DNA from: Halomonas sp. S3-1-1 | Lineage (GTDB): Bacteria > Pseudomonadota > Gammaproteobacteria > Pseudomonadales > Halomonadaceae | Reading direction: 5' to 3' | DNA: 64,000 nucleotides | NCBI RefSeq assembly: GCF_023757625.1 | Contig: NZ_JALGBZ010000001.1 | Span: 248,001 to 312,000, forward strand | Part shown: in pieces, positions 51,616 to 60,896 of the stretch | Position numbering within the stretch: position 1 is the first letter of the stretch | Layout of the letters: each line of letters opens with the position of its first letter | Program-made: the position numbers and the translations under genes | Notes under the pieces: model-generated | Told to the model about the DNA's origin: nothing | The model's database searches: none | The model's input: the letters and a program-made list of their open reading frames with translations, nothing else

Positions 51616-52892
51616 TAACGGTCATTTTGTTATTCCTGGTGCTTTTGATCCTGGGCGCTCCCATTGTTTTCACCATGGGGGTATCCGCTAGTTTGGTGTT
51701 GATGGGAGAGGGAATTCCCAGCAGTATAATTTCACAGCGCCTGTTCGCTGGGCTGGATAGTTTTACCATCATGGCAATTCCCTTTTTCGTTCTGTCTGGG
51801 CTGTTGATGGAGCGGGGCGGCATTGCTAAACGTATGATCGACTTCGCGACCGCCCTGGTGGGCTGGATTCGTGGCTCTCTGCTGCTGGTTTCCGTCGTCT
51901 CTGGTACAGGACTTGCTGCCGTCTCGGGATCAGGGTCTGCCGATACGGCCGCGACTGCGTCACTCATGCTGCCCGAAATGAGAAAACGCCGTTACGATAT
52001 CGATTTCGCTGCCGGATTGATGGCGGCGGCGGGCTCTCTCGGACCGGTTATACCGCCCTCTATCATGATGATCGTTCTGGCATCGGTGGGTAACGTTTCC
52101 GTAGGCGATATGTTCATCGCAGGCGTAGTACCTGGCTTTCTAATGGCTCTCGGTCTATTGCTGGCGGGCTATTTCCATGCTCGTCGTCACGGCGGCGTTT
52201 ATAGCCAAGTACAGCCTTTCTCTCTTCGCGAACTGGGTAGCACAGCGCTTAAGGCCATTCCGGCGTTTCTGATGCCGTTGATCATCATCGGCGGGATCAT
52301 TGGTGGCGTCTTTACTCCGACTGAAGCGGCCTCGGTGGCCGTGGCGACGGGGCTGCTGGTAGGGCTTCTGATCTATCGTGAGTTGAAGCTGCGCGATTTG
52401 CCCGGACTGATATTGCGGGCAGCCAGCATCTCTGCGTCCGTGATGATGATTATCGCCGTGGCCAACATCTTTTCCTGGCTGGTGGCTCGGGAGGGTGTGC
52501 CTCAACTACTAGTAGAGTTTCTGCAGTCCGTCTCTGATAACCCTCTGATCTTTCTGGCCATGCTCAATGTCGGTCTGATCTTTATCGGAATGTTCATGGA
52601 AAGTATTGCCGCGATACTGATTTTGGTACCGGTACTCATGCCGGTGGCTCAGAGCTATGGCATCGACCCACTGCATTTAGGGATCGTCATCATCATCAAC
52701 CTTTCTATCGGAATGGTCACGCCTCCCTATGGCATTACGTTATTCGTGGCTAGCAGTATCGCCCAGCGTCCAATCATGCGTGTGGCTTCAAAGATCATTC
52801 TGCCGCTGAGCTTCATGATCGCCGTGCTCCTACTAGTGACCTATGTGCCTTATATCGTAACCGCCTTACCTGATTTCTTTAGAACCCGTTAA
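51612..52892 (+). CDS. dctM: TRAP transporter large permease (DctM family)
   Basis: 426 aa, about 12 membrane segments. The N-terminal LILGAPIVFTMGVSASLVLMG, SGTGLAAVSGSGSADTAATASLMLPEM and SIGMVTPPYGITLF motifs are typical. Na+-driven solute import. Start ATG overlaps the dctQ stop. The downstream lyase gene begins 19 nt later. Confidence 0.96.
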   Translation: MITVILLFLVLLILGAPIVFTMGVSASLVLMGEGIPSSIISQRLFAGLDSFTIMAIPFFVLSGLLMERGGIAKRMIDFATALVGWIRGSLLLVSVVSGTGLAAVSGSGSADTAATASLMLPEMRKRRYDIDFAAGLMAAAGSLGPVIPPSIMMIVLASVGNVSVGDMFIAGVVPGFLMALGLLLAGYFHARRHGGVYSQVQPFSLRELGSTALKAIPAFLMPLIIIGGIIGGVFTPTEAASVAVATGLLVGLLIYRELKLRDLPGLILRAASISASVMMIIAVANIFSWLVAREGVPQLLVEFLQSVSDNPLIFLAMLNVGLIFIGMFMESIAAILILVPVLMPVAQSYGIDPLHLGIVIIINLSIGMVTPPYGITLFVASSIAQRPIMRVASKIILPLSFMIAVLLLVTYVPYIVTALPDFFRTR

Positions 52893-52911
52893 CGTTGAGC
52901 CGGAGATCCAA

Positions 52912-53790
52912 ATGTCGCAGTTCGCTGGTACTTATAGTGTGCTTATCACACCGTTCGATAACGATTTGAATGTAGATGTCGAAAGATTACGCTCGTTTAT
53001 TGATTGGCAAATCGAGCAGGGTATCCATGGCTTAATTCCTCTCGGTAGTACCGGGGAGTTTCTCTCGATGACGGATGAAGAGCGCCGCTTGGTGGCCAAG
53101 ACCGTCATCGATCAGACCGCTGGCCGCGTGCCGGTACTGGTGGGCACCGGGGCGGAAAACACGAATGATGTTGTTCGTTATAGCCGCGAGGCCGAAGAGC
53201 TGGGTGCCGATGGCTTGATGATTATCCCGCCTTTCTATAGCTGTCCGACGGAAGACGAGCTTTACCATCATTACAAGCAGGTGTCGGATGCCGTTTCTCT
53301 GCCGATCATGATCTACAACAACCCCAACGCGGCGAATGTGGATATGCAGCCTGAAACGGTTGCCCGACTCGCCGAGATCGAGAACGTGTCATATATCAAG
53401 GAGTCCACGCTCGAGATAACTCGAGTGCGCGACATCCTAAGACTCTGCGGTGACAAGATCGGCGTGTTCGGCGGCGTGCTGGGCTTCGAGTCTTACGTGG
53501 AAGGCGCGATCGGCTGGGTAGCGGTGGGCTCCAATGTGATGCCTGCCGAATTCGCTGACCTTTATACGGCAACAGTCGTGGAAAAGGATCTGGATCGCGC
53601 CCGGGAGGTGTACCACCGTATCCTTCCCGTTATCGATTTCGTCTTTGGCCATCGCTATGTATCGGGTACCAAGGCGTTACTTGAGTCGATGGGCAAAAGC
53701 GTTGGTCACCCTCGCCCGCCACGGCTTCCTTCGCCCGCCGAAGACAAGGCGTGGGCAGATCGCATCGTTAGCACTCTTTCGCTGAAGTAG
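52912..53790 (+). CDS. DHDPS/NAL-family lyase (DapA-like)
   Basis: 292 aa TIM-barrel aldolase/lyase family. The Schiff-base Lys163 (YIKEST), Tyr135 (IYNNP) and GSTGEF (45-50) are present. Family members are dihydrodipicolinate synthase, N-acetylneuraminate lyase, and pathway enzymes such as 1-pyrroline-4-hydroxy-2-carboxylate deaminase of hydroxyproline breakdown. Since it is in a catabolic operon with a D-amino acid/secondary-amine dehydrogenase, a keto-acid lyase or deaminase role is more likely than lysine biosynthesis. Substrate unknown. Confidence 0.9.
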   Translation: MSQFAGTYSVLITPFDNDLNVDVERLRSFIDWQIEQGIHGLIPLGSTGEFLSMTDEERRLVAKTVIDQTAGRVPVLVGTGAENTNDVVRYSREAEELGADGLMIIPPFYSCPTEDELYHHYKQVSDAVSLPIMIYNNPNAANVDMQPETVARLAEIENVSYIKESTLEITRVRDILRLCGDKIGVFGGVLGFESYVEGAIGWVAVGSNVMPAEFADLYTATVVEKDLDRAREVYHRILPVIDFVFGHRYVSGTKALLESMGKSVGHPRPPRLPSPAEDKAWADRIVSTLSLK

Positions 53791-53798
53791 GGACTGAT

Positions 53799-56765
53799 AT
53801 GGACGCGCTGGGACGAAAGGTCGTTAAGAAGGCACCAGAGGTTACCTTCACATTCGAAGGTGAACAGCTAAGTGCTCTGGAGGGCCAGAGCCTGGCTTCG
53901 GCACTCGTGGGTACCGGCCATTTGTCTCAGCGCGAGGGTCGCTTGGGTGGTAAGCACGGTCACTACTGCGGTATGGGGGCGTGTTTCGAGTGCCTGGTCA
54001 ACGTGGACGGGCGTCATGGCGTGCGTGCGTGCATGACACCGGTTCAGCAAGGGCTGGTGGTCAAGCATCATCCCTACAAAAGCCCCTTGGCTTACGAGCC
54101 AGCCGAGCCGGCATCCTTCAAAACTTCGCACGAGCGCGTGACGACCGATGTGCTGGTCATCGGCGCAGGCCCCGCCGGTCTGCAAGCGGCGCTCTCGGCC
54201 CGACAGACCAGCGCAGATGTTCTTTTGATCGATGAGCGCGCAAGCCTTGGTGGCCAGTATTTCAAGCAGCTCTCATCGGCCTATACAACGGCAAAAGGCA
54301 TCGCACCCGATAAACAAATGCAGGCAGGTCGCTCGCTGATAGAGACGCTAGTAAAGGCTGATGTAAAGCCTTGGCATAACACGCTCGTTTGGGGCGCGTT
54401 TCGAGAGCATCCCGACCAGATAAAGATCGGCGTTGAACGAGAAGGTGTCGCTATGATTATCGAGCCCCGGGCCGTTGTTATAGCGACCGGTGCCACTGAA
54501 CGGCCATATCCTGTGCCTGGCTGGACACTGCCCGGCGTCATGACCACGGGAGGGTTGCAAACCCTGCTGCGTTCCTACCGAACGGCGCCCCCTGGGCCCG
54601 TGCTGATCGCTGGTAACGGTCCGCTTAATCTGCAGGTCGCTGCAGAGTTGGTTTCTGCCGGGGTCGAGGTGGCGGGCGTGGTGGAAAGTGCTAGCCTCAC
54701 TTCCCTAACCGCGCTTGCTCAAACGGGTCAAGCGACGCGTCACGCGCCCGCGTTGATAGGTGCTGGGCTTGGCTACCTGCTGACGCTCAAACGAGCCCGT
54801 GTCCCCATCTTCGACGGCTACACGGTCGCGGCGATCGAAGGGGATGGCGGGGTCGAAAGCGTGGTTATAGCCCCCGTCACCTCGACGGGGGAGCTTGGCG
54901 AATCGACCCGACGCCTTCAGGTGAAAGCGATAGGTCTTGGATACGGTTTTCAACCGCAGGCCGAAATTGGTCGGCTGATGGGTGTCGAGCATTTCTATGC
55001 GCCCGCCATGGCCTCTGTTACCAAAGTGCTTTCGGCAGATAGGGCGGAAGACGGTAGCTGCAATGTACCCGGCGTTTTCATCGCCGGTGAGGCGGGTGGC
55101 TTTGGTGGTGCTCAGTTGGCGCTTGCCCAAGGCGCACTGGCGGGAGCTGCCGCCGCCAAACACTGTGGCTATAAGGTGAGCGCAGACCTTGCGAGCTGGC
55201 ATGCGCAACAGCGAAAGCATCGACGTTTTCAAAAAGCACTTTGGAGTGCCTTTGCCTCTCCCTTGAAGCCGTTGGCGGGGCTTACCGACGAGACGGTCGT
55301 TTGTCGCTGCGAAGGTATTACGGCCGGCGATATTCTTGCCGGGCGCGAAGCCTGTAGTGATGTGGCCTCTATCAAGCGCCAGACTCGAGCCGGCATGGGG
55401 CGTTGCCAAGGGCGGTACTGCGCCGCGACGGTCAGTCTTCTTATCGCCAGCGATAGACAAGGTAGCCAATTCGACCTGCCGGCTCCGCAGAATCCAATCA
55501 AGCCTGTTGCCATTGGTGCTCTGGCCATCGAGAAGGGCGAGTGGGCCGGACACCGACGCGTAGAGACGCCGAGTGCATCGGGTCATCATGAGATTGACAC
55601 CTCACAGCCGGCCATCGAGGTCGATGTACTGGTGATCGGTGCTGGTGTGGCGGGAAGTTCAACCGCGATGTCCCTTGCCCGTCAGGGCGTTGAGGTAGCG
55701 GTGCTGGATCGCGGATTGCCTAATGGCGAAGCCTCGGGCGGTAACGCGGGCAGTCTGCACGTTCAATTGCTGTCGTTCGATTTCGGGACAAAGGCCGAAG
55801 GCGGCGGCGGGCCTGCCGCCAGCACGCTACCACTGCAACAGGCGAGTGCCTCGCTTTGGGAAACGTTGGCCGGTGAGCTCGACGAGGACATCGAATTCAA
55901 ACGCAGCGGCGGCCTCATGGTGGCGGAAAACGAAACACAGCTGCGTTTTCTGGAACGTAAAGCGGCGCTCGAACGCTCGCTGGGTATCGATACCCGGATC
56001 ATTGAGCGTGCTGATGTCGAGCGCAAACTGCCCGCTATTTCAGAGGCCGTGATCGGTGGTGCGTGGTGCGCTGAGGAGGGCAAGATCAATCCTTTGTTGG
56101 CGACACCGGCTCTGGTCCGGGCGGCAACTTTGGCCGGAGCGCACTTTTACACCGGCGAGGCGGTACAGACGATTGAGCGAGTCAACGGGAAATGGCAGAT
56201 CGGAACCCAAAGCGGGCGTATCTATCGCGCTTCTCGGGTTGTCAATGCGGCCGGTGCTTGGGCGGGCGACATAGGCAAGTTGGCGGGAATAAACGTTCCG
56301 GTACATGCGGCGCCTTTGCAAATGATTGTCACCGAAGCGGCGGAGCCGGTCGTGGATGTGCTTCTTGCACACGCCGACCGACACCTAACGCTCAAGCAGG
56401 CGGCGAACGGCAATGTCATTATCGGCGGCGGCTGGCCTGCGGGTCTCAGCATTCCTTTTGGATATCAGCGTCCGTTGCTCGATAGTATCGAAGGCAACTT
56501 GTGGGTGGCGCGACACGTGCTCCCGGCCTTGGACCAGTTGCGTGTACTGCGTAGCTGGGCGGCGATCAATATCAATATCGATGGTGCACCGATTCTGGGA
56601 GAGGCACCCCAACTTCCCGGTTTTTACAATGCAGTGACGTCCAATGGTTTTACTTTGGGGCCACTGGTGGGTCAGATCACGGCGGATATGATCACGCGTG
56701 GAAAAAGCGATTGGAATCTCGCGCCTTTTTCTTTGGAGCGCTTTGAAGGGAAGAATATCTCGTGA
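53799..56765 (+). CDS. Three-part fused [2Fe-2S]/FAD dehydrogenase (HcnA-HcnB-HcnC / opine oxidase-like)
   Basis: 988 aa. Residues about 15-95: plant-type [2Fe-2S] domain with Cys57, Cys62, Cys65, Cys78 (HcnA-like). About 115-460: pyridine nucleotide-disulfide oxidoreductase fold with GAGPAG (122-127), PGWTLPGVMTTGG and a second Rossmann motif (AGNGPLNLQVA), followed by a BFD-type [2Fe-2S] domain with Cys502, Cys504, Cys536, Cys541 (HcnB/OoxA-like). About 608-985: DAO-type FAD domain (GAGVAG, 614-619) like HcnC/OoxB or LhpB. In known systems these are two or three separate subunits. It probably oxidises a secondary amine or D-amino acid and passes electrons through the iron-sulfur clusters. 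Starts ATG 53799, 8 nt after the lyase. Confidence 0.93.
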   Translation: MDALGRKVVKKAPEVTFTFEGEQLSALEGQSLASALVGTGHLSQREGRLGGKHGHYCGMGACFECLVNVDGRHGVRACMTPVQQGLVVKHHPYKSPLAYEPAEPASFKTSHERVTTDVLVIGAGPAGLQAALSARQTSADVLLIDERASLGGQYFKQLSSAYTTAKGIAPDKQMQAGRSLIETLVKADVKPWHNTLVWGAFREHPDQIKIGVEREGVAMIIEPRAVVIATGATERPYPVPGWTLPGVMTTGGLQTLLRSYRTAPPGPVLIAGNGPLNLQVAAELVSAGVEVAGVVESASLTSLTALAQTGQATRHAPALIGAGLGYLLTLKRARVPIFDGYTVAAIEGDGGVESVVIAPVTSTGELGESTRRLQVKAIGLGYGFQPQAEIGRLMGVEHFYAPAMASVTKVLSADRAEDGSCNVPGVFIAGEAGGFGGAQLALAQGALAGAAAAKHCGYKVSADLASWHAQQRKHRRFQKALWSAFASPLKPLAGLTDETVVCRCEGITAGDILAGREACSDVASIKRQTRAGMGRCQGRYCAATVSLLIASDRQGSQFDLPAPQNPIKPVAIGALAIEKGEWAGHRRVETPSASGHHEIDTSQPAIEVDVLVIGAGVAGSSTAMSLARQGVEVAVLDRGLPNGEASGGNAGSLHVQLLSFDFGTKAEGGGGPAASTLPLQQASASLWETLAGELDEDIEFKRSGGLMVAENETQLRFLERKAALERSLGIDTRIIERADVERKLPAISEAVIGGAWCAEEGKINPLLATPALVRAATLAGAHFYTGEAVQTIERVNGKWQIGTQSGRIYRASRVVNAAGAWAGDIGKLAGINVPVHAAPLQMIVTEAAEPVVDVLLAHADRHLTLKQAANGNVIIGGGWPAGLSIPFGYQRPLLDSIEGNLWVARHVLPALDQLRVLRSWAAININIDGAPILGEAPQLPGFYNAVTSNGFTLGPLVGQITADMITRGKSDWNLAPFSLERFEGKNIS

Positions 56766-57637
56766 CGGCAGTAATTGCTGCCACGCAGCGCCCGCTTCGT
56801 GGCATTGCATGCATGCTGGCGGCCGCGGCACTGTTCGTTGCGATGGACTCGTTAGCCAAATACTTGGGTGATCGCTACTCCCCTGTACAGCTGGCGTGGT
56901 CACGCTACAGCGTACATTTGGTCGTACTGGTGCTGTTGCTTGCCTTGATGGGGCGACTTAACCGTACCGATCTTGCAAGTCAGGCACCTTGGGGGCAGTT
57001 AGGGCGAGGACTACTGCTGCTCGGTGCTACGATATTTGCCTATCTGTCTGTTCGTGTGCTGCCGCTTACGCAAGTCTATGTCGTCAATTTCAGTTCGCCG
57101 CTAATCGTCACGCTATTGGCGATACCGCTTTTGAACGAACGCGTTGGCTTTAAACGAATTCTGGCGGTTGTGGGTGGATTTTCGGGCGTGTTGATCGCCG
57201 TTCAACCCGACGTGGGTGGTTTAAGCAGTGAGCTTTTACTACCCGTAGCCATGGCTTTCTGCTTTGCGCTTTATCAATTGGCGACACGGTATTTTGCCGC
57301 CCAGGATTCAGCACTGATCTCTCTGCTTTATACCGCCGCTGCCGGAGGCGTCGTATGCACACTGGCGGTGCCTTTTTTTTGGGTGCCCATTCAGCATCAG
57401 GATATCGCTTTGTTCATCCTGATCGGAGTGCTAGGGGCATTAAGTCATTTTGCGTTGATCGAAGCCATGCGCTCGGCGTCAGCGTCGCTGGTCTCTCCCT
57501 TTTTATATTCGCAGCTAATATGGGCCACTTTCATTGGCTACTGGTTTTTCGGCGACTATCCCACAAAAGCCACGTTTATTGGGGCGGGGATCGTCGCCTT
57601 GGCAGGCGGTTATCTCATTATCAACGAGCGTCATTGA
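56762..57637 (+). CDS. EamA/DMT-family transporter
   Basis: 291 aa, ten membrane segments in two EamA repeats (AAALFVAMDSLAKYL... and ...MAFCFALYQLATRYF). The GTG start overlaps the preceding stop by 4 nt, coupling it to the dehydrogenase gene. Likely an exporter or importer of a small metabolite such as an amino acid or intermediate. Confidence 0.88.
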   Translation: MTAVIAATQRPLRGIACMLAAAALFVAMDSLAKYLGDRYSPVQLAWSRYSVHLVVLVLLLALMGRLNRTDLASQAPWGQLGRGLLLLGATIFAYLSVRVLPLTQVYVVNFSSPLIVTLLAIPLLNERVGFKRILAVVGGFSGVLIAVQPDVGGLSSELLLPVAMAFCFALYQLATRYFAAQDSALISLLYTAAAGGVVCTLAVPFFWVPIQHQDIALFILIGVLGALSHFALIEAMRSASASLVSPFLYSQLIWATFIGYWFFGDYPTKATFIGAGIVALAGGYLIINERH

Positions 57638-57660
57638 CACTAAACGAAGAGGAAATTTGC

Positions 57661-58059
57661 ATGAGCGAGCAATCCAAAACAGTACGTATGTTCGTCAATG
57701 GACAGGCAATGTCGGGTGGCAGCATCAATTTTGCGTTAAAGGATGCGAAGTTTCTTGGAGCTATCAGTACCGCTGCCAAGTACCGCTTTTACTCTGTACG
57801 TGATGAGTTTCCGGGCCTATGGTCTGTCGAGCAAGGTGGACAATCGATTCCGGGGGAGCTTTACGAAGTGACTTACGCACAACTTCGGGATTCATTACTC
57901 CCTAACGAACCCTCCGAACTGGAGCTGGGAGTTATCGAAATGGAAGACGGTAGTGGTTCGTTGAGCATGAAGATGCGAGCTGAGGAAATCGATGCTGAAG
58001 GCGTGGTGGATATTACCGATGAGGGTGGATGGCTGAAGTACCTTGCCCGAAAGGCATAA
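57661..58059 (+). CDS. Allophanate hydrolase C-terminal domain-like protein
   Basis: 132 aa from ATG 57661 (GAGGAAATTTGC upstream). MFVNGQAMSGGSINFALKDAKFLGAISTAAKYRFYSVRDEFPGLW and GGQSIPGELYEVTYAQL match the C-terminal domain of allophanate hydrolase (GGCT-like fold). In AtzF/DUR1 this domain removes the carboxyl of N-carboxyurea-type intermediates. As a stand-alone protein next to a dihydropyrimidinase, a role with ring-opened ureido products is plausible. An open frame that extends upstream overlaps the EamA gene and is not used. Confidence 0.8.
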   Translation: MSEQSKTVRMFVNGQAMSGGSINFALKDAKFLGAISTAAKYRFYSVRDEFPGLWSVEQGGQSIPGELYEVTYAQLRDSLLPNEPSELELGVIEMEDGSGSLSMKMRAEEIDAEGVVDITDEGGWLKYLARKA

Positions 58060-58133
58060 CGGTTCGTTGACCGAGTAGCGATAGGACACTCACTGGCTCA
58101 AAGCGCTTATTTCACTAGTAAAGGCACTTTTTC

Positions 58134-59555
58134 ATGACTGGATTCGATTTGATCATCCGTAACGGAACCGTGGTCACCGCAAGCGATACCATGCGCTGTG
58201 ATGTGGGGATTCGAAACGGCAAGATAGTGGCTTTAGCGGAGTCGTTGGATTCGGCCGAGCGCGAAATCGATGCGACCGGTTTGCTGGTCATGCCAGGCGG
58301 TATCGACAGCCACGTTCATCTGGCTCAACCGACAAGTGATGGCAGCGTCATGGCGGACGATTTCGAGTCTGGAACCCGTTCGGCGGCCTGTGGTGGTAAT
58401 ACGACGGTCATCGCCTTCTCGCTTCAAGAGCGGGGAGCATCACTGCTTGAGTCGGTCAAGGCGCACCATCAGCGTGCGGCGGACAAGTGCTATATCGACT
58501 ATGCGCTGCACGCCATCATTACCGACCCGACCGTTCAGGCGCTCGAGCAGGATTTACCCCAAGTAGTTCAAGAGGGAGTCTCGTCGGTCAAGATTTTCAT
58601 GACTTACCAGGATATGGCGTTGAACGATGCCGAGATATTCAAGGTCATGGAGGCAACGCGGCGTGAAGGTGCGCTGACCATGGTTCACGCGGAGAATTTC
58701 GACGCGATCCAACAGATGACCGAGCGTCTTGAAAAAGCTGGCCAGAACGGCCCGCGCGGCCATGCCGAATCTCGACCTATCGTGGTCGAACGCGAAGCGA
58801 CCCATCGCGCGATCAGTTTTGCCGAACTTGTGGATGTCCCTCTGTTCGTCGTTCACGTTTCCGGTGGGGATGTGATCGAGCAGATTGAGTGGGCCAAGCG
58901 TCGTGGCCTGCCCATCTACGCCGAAACGTGTCCGCAGTATCTCACGCTAACCGCAGACGATCTTGATAAAGCCAACATGGAAGGGAGCAAGTACGTATGC
59001 AGCCCGCCGCCCCGAGACAAGGCTAATCAAAAAGCTTGTTGGGATGCGCTATCCAGAGACGTTTTTTCGACTTTCACGTCAGATCACTGCCCGTTCATCT
59101 ATGAAAGCGAGACCGGCAAAAAAAAGGCGGGCTCGGATGCCAGCTTCAAATATGTGCCCAACGGGATTCCCGGCGTTGAAACGCGTCTCCCAATACTCTT
59201 TGGCAAAGGTGTCAGCGAAGGGCGTATCAGCCTGAACCAATTTGTTGCCTTGTCGGCGACGAATCATGCCAAGGTGTATGGAATGTATCCCCGCAAGGGC
59301 ACCATCGCCATCGGATCGGACGCTGATATTGCACTCTGGGATCCTGAGAAGCGCATCACGCTCTCGCAATCCATGCTTAACCATAACTGTGACTACACAC
59401 CTTACGAGGGCATGGAGCTGAAAGGCTATCCCGTCACCGTAATTTCTAATGGTGAGATAGTTGCAGAAAATGGCCGCCCGGTGGGTAGCGCTGGTAAAGG
59501 TACGTTTATCCCCCGAGGTGTATCGAGCCTGATTCCTGATCGAAGCAAATCCTGA
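58134..59555 (+). CDS. hydA: Dihydropyrimidinase / D-hydantoinase
   Basis: 473 aa amidohydrolase. Metal ligands are His60 and His62 (HVH), carbamylated Lys153 (SVKIFMTY), His185 (HAENF), His241 (VVHVSGG), and an Asp in TSDHCPF. It opens cyclic diamides such as dihydrouracil or 5-substituted hydantoins to N-carbamoyl products. It closes the operon begun at 50057. The start ATG at 58134 has a weak ribosome site; the 75 bp upstream gap is without other genes. A GC-rich hairpin follows. Confidence 0.94.
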   Translation: MTGFDLIIRNGTVVTASDTMRCDVGIRNGKIVALAESLDSAEREIDATGLLVMPGGIDSHVHLAQPTSDGSVMADDFESGTRSAACGGNTTVIAFSLQERGASLLESVKAHHQRAADKCYIDYALHAIITDPTVQALEQDLPQVVQEGVSSVKIFMTYQDMALNDAEIFKVMEATRREGALTMVHAENFDAIQQMTERLEKAGQNGPRGHAESRPIVVEREATHRAISFAELVDVPLFVVHVSGGDVIEQIEWAKRRGLPIYAETCPQYLTLTADDLDKANMEGSKYVCSPPPRDKANQKACWDALSRDVFSTFTSDHCPFIYESETGKKKAGSDASFKYVPNGIPGVETRLPILFGKGVSEGRISLNQFVALSATNHAKVYGMYPRKGTIAIGSDADIALWDPEKRITLSQSMLNHNCDYTPYEGMELKGYPVTVISNGEIVAENGRPVGSAGKGTFIPRGVSSLIPDRSKS

Positions 59556-59618
59556 TGTTGGCAACATGGTCTGTGGCGCGAAGCGCTGACTCATTTAGTC
59601 TACGCTAAAGAGCGTTCA

Positions 59619-59642
59619 GCCCCGCCGGCCACGCGGCGGGGC
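59619..59642. terminator. Hairpin after the dihydropyrimidinase gene
   Basis: GCCCCGCC, 8-nt loop, GGCGGGGC, followed by GCTTGATT. No real T run; a probable transcription end for the island. Confidence 0.5.
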
Positions 59643-59663
59643 GCTTGATTGGCAAGGATGTCC

Positions 59664-60854
59664 ATGAGTGTTTCCTCCGCGGCAGCGCCGCATCGCATCG
59701 CTATCTTTCTCGGCGCCGCCCTGGCGTTTCTGACCACCATGATGGGCACCACGCTGCCTACGCCGCTCTACCCCATGTATCAGCAGACGATGGGCTTTTC
59801 GCAACTGATGGTCACGGTGATTTTCGCCGTCTACGCGGCGGGGGTGATCGCGGCGCTGCTGATCGCCGGGCGCTGGTCGGATCAGTTGGGGCGGCGGCCG
59901 ATGCTTTTGGCGGGGCTGGCGCTGTCGGCGATCAGCGATGTGGTCTTTTTGCAGGCTGACGGCGTGGGGGCGCTGCTGGCGGGGCGCGTGTTGTCCGGGC
60001 TGTCGGCGGGTATCTTCACCGCAACGGCTACGCTTGCGGTGATGGAGCTGACCCCGCCGGGCTGGCAGCGCGCCGGCACGCTGGTGGCCACCGCCGCCAA
60101 CATGGGCGGGCTGGGGCTCGGGCCCATGGTGGCCGGGTCGCAGGCCTCCCTTTTCGCCGCGCCAATGGTCGTGCCGTTCGGCGCTCATTTCGTGCTGGTG
60201 CTGGTGGCCGTTGCCTGTATCTGGCGCGCGCCGGAAACGGTCGAGCGCCCGGCGCGGCCTCGGCTAAGCGTGCAAAAGCCCGGCGTTCCGGCGGCGGTGC
60301 GTCCGGTGTTCATTCCGGCGGCCATCGCTGCCTTTGCCGGCTTCATGGTGTGCGGCTTTTATACCGCCGCTTCGCCGGCGTTTCTCGGCCAGGTGCTGGA
60401 CTATACCCATCCGGCGTTGGTGGGGCTCGTGGCGGGGCTGGTGTTCATCGCCTCCACAGTGGGTCAAATGATGCAGGGGCGCCTGCCCGAAACGTCGCGC
60501 CTGCCCAGCGGCTGCGCGGTGCTGCTGGCCGGCGTGCTGATCGTGGCCTGGGGCATGGTCGAGGAACAGCTCGCCGGGTTCATGCTGGGGGCGGTGGTCG
60601 CCGGTATCGGCCAAGGCATCGCCTTTCGCGCCGGGCTCGGCGCAGTCTCGGCGGCCAGCACCTCGAAGGATCGCTCAGCGGTGGTCTCCACCTTTTTCGT
60701 CATCGCTTATGTGGCGATCTCGCTGCCGGTGGTGGGCATCGGGCTCATGAGTAGCGTGGCCAGCCTGAAGGTCACGGCGCTAACGTTCGACCTGGCCGTA
60801 GCGGCGCTTTGCTGCGTGTCGCTAGCGCTGCTGTATCGTCGCAAGCCGGCCTGA
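59664..60854 (+). CDS. MFS transporter
   Basis: 396 aa, 12 membrane segments. Motif GRWSDQLGRRPML after TM2 is the MFS loop 2-3 signature. DHA1-type drug or metabolite exporter by length and spacing. Start ATG 59664 chosen with AAGG at 7 nt; ATG 59658 is an alternative. GC returns to the core level here, so the island ends before this gene. Confidence 0.88.
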   Translation: MSVSSAAAPHRIAIFLGAALAFLTTMMGTTLPTPLYPMYQQTMGFSQLMVTVIFAVYAAGVIAALLIAGRWSDQLGRRPMLLAGLALSAISDVVFLQADGVGALLAGRVLSGLSAGIFTATATLAVMELTPPGWQRAGTLVATAANMGGLGLGPMVAGSQASLFAAPMVVPFGAHFVLVLVAVACIWRAPETVERPARPRLSVQKPGVPAAVRPVFIPAAIAAFAGFMVCGFYTAASPAFLGQVLDYTHPALVGLVAGLVFIASTVGQMMQGRLPETSRLPSGCAVLLAGVLIVAWGMVEEQLAGFMLGAVVAGIGQGIAFRAGLGAVSAASTSKDRSAVVSTFFVIAYVAISLPVVGIGLMSSVASLKVTALTFDLAVAALCCVSLALLYRRKPA

Positions 60855-60896
60855 GACGTTGGCTGAAAAAGAAAGCAGCGTGTCGGGGCCAGCGGC

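Noticed and set aside
54705..55589. Minus-strand open frame inside the fused dehydrogenase gene
   Set aside because: Shadow; the plus-strand protein carries iron-sulfur cysteines and FAD motifs through this region.
57355..58059. Extended start for the allophanate hydrolase-like gene
   Set aside because: The extension overlaps the EamA gene in another frame; ATG 57661 has a good ribosome site and begins the conserved domain.
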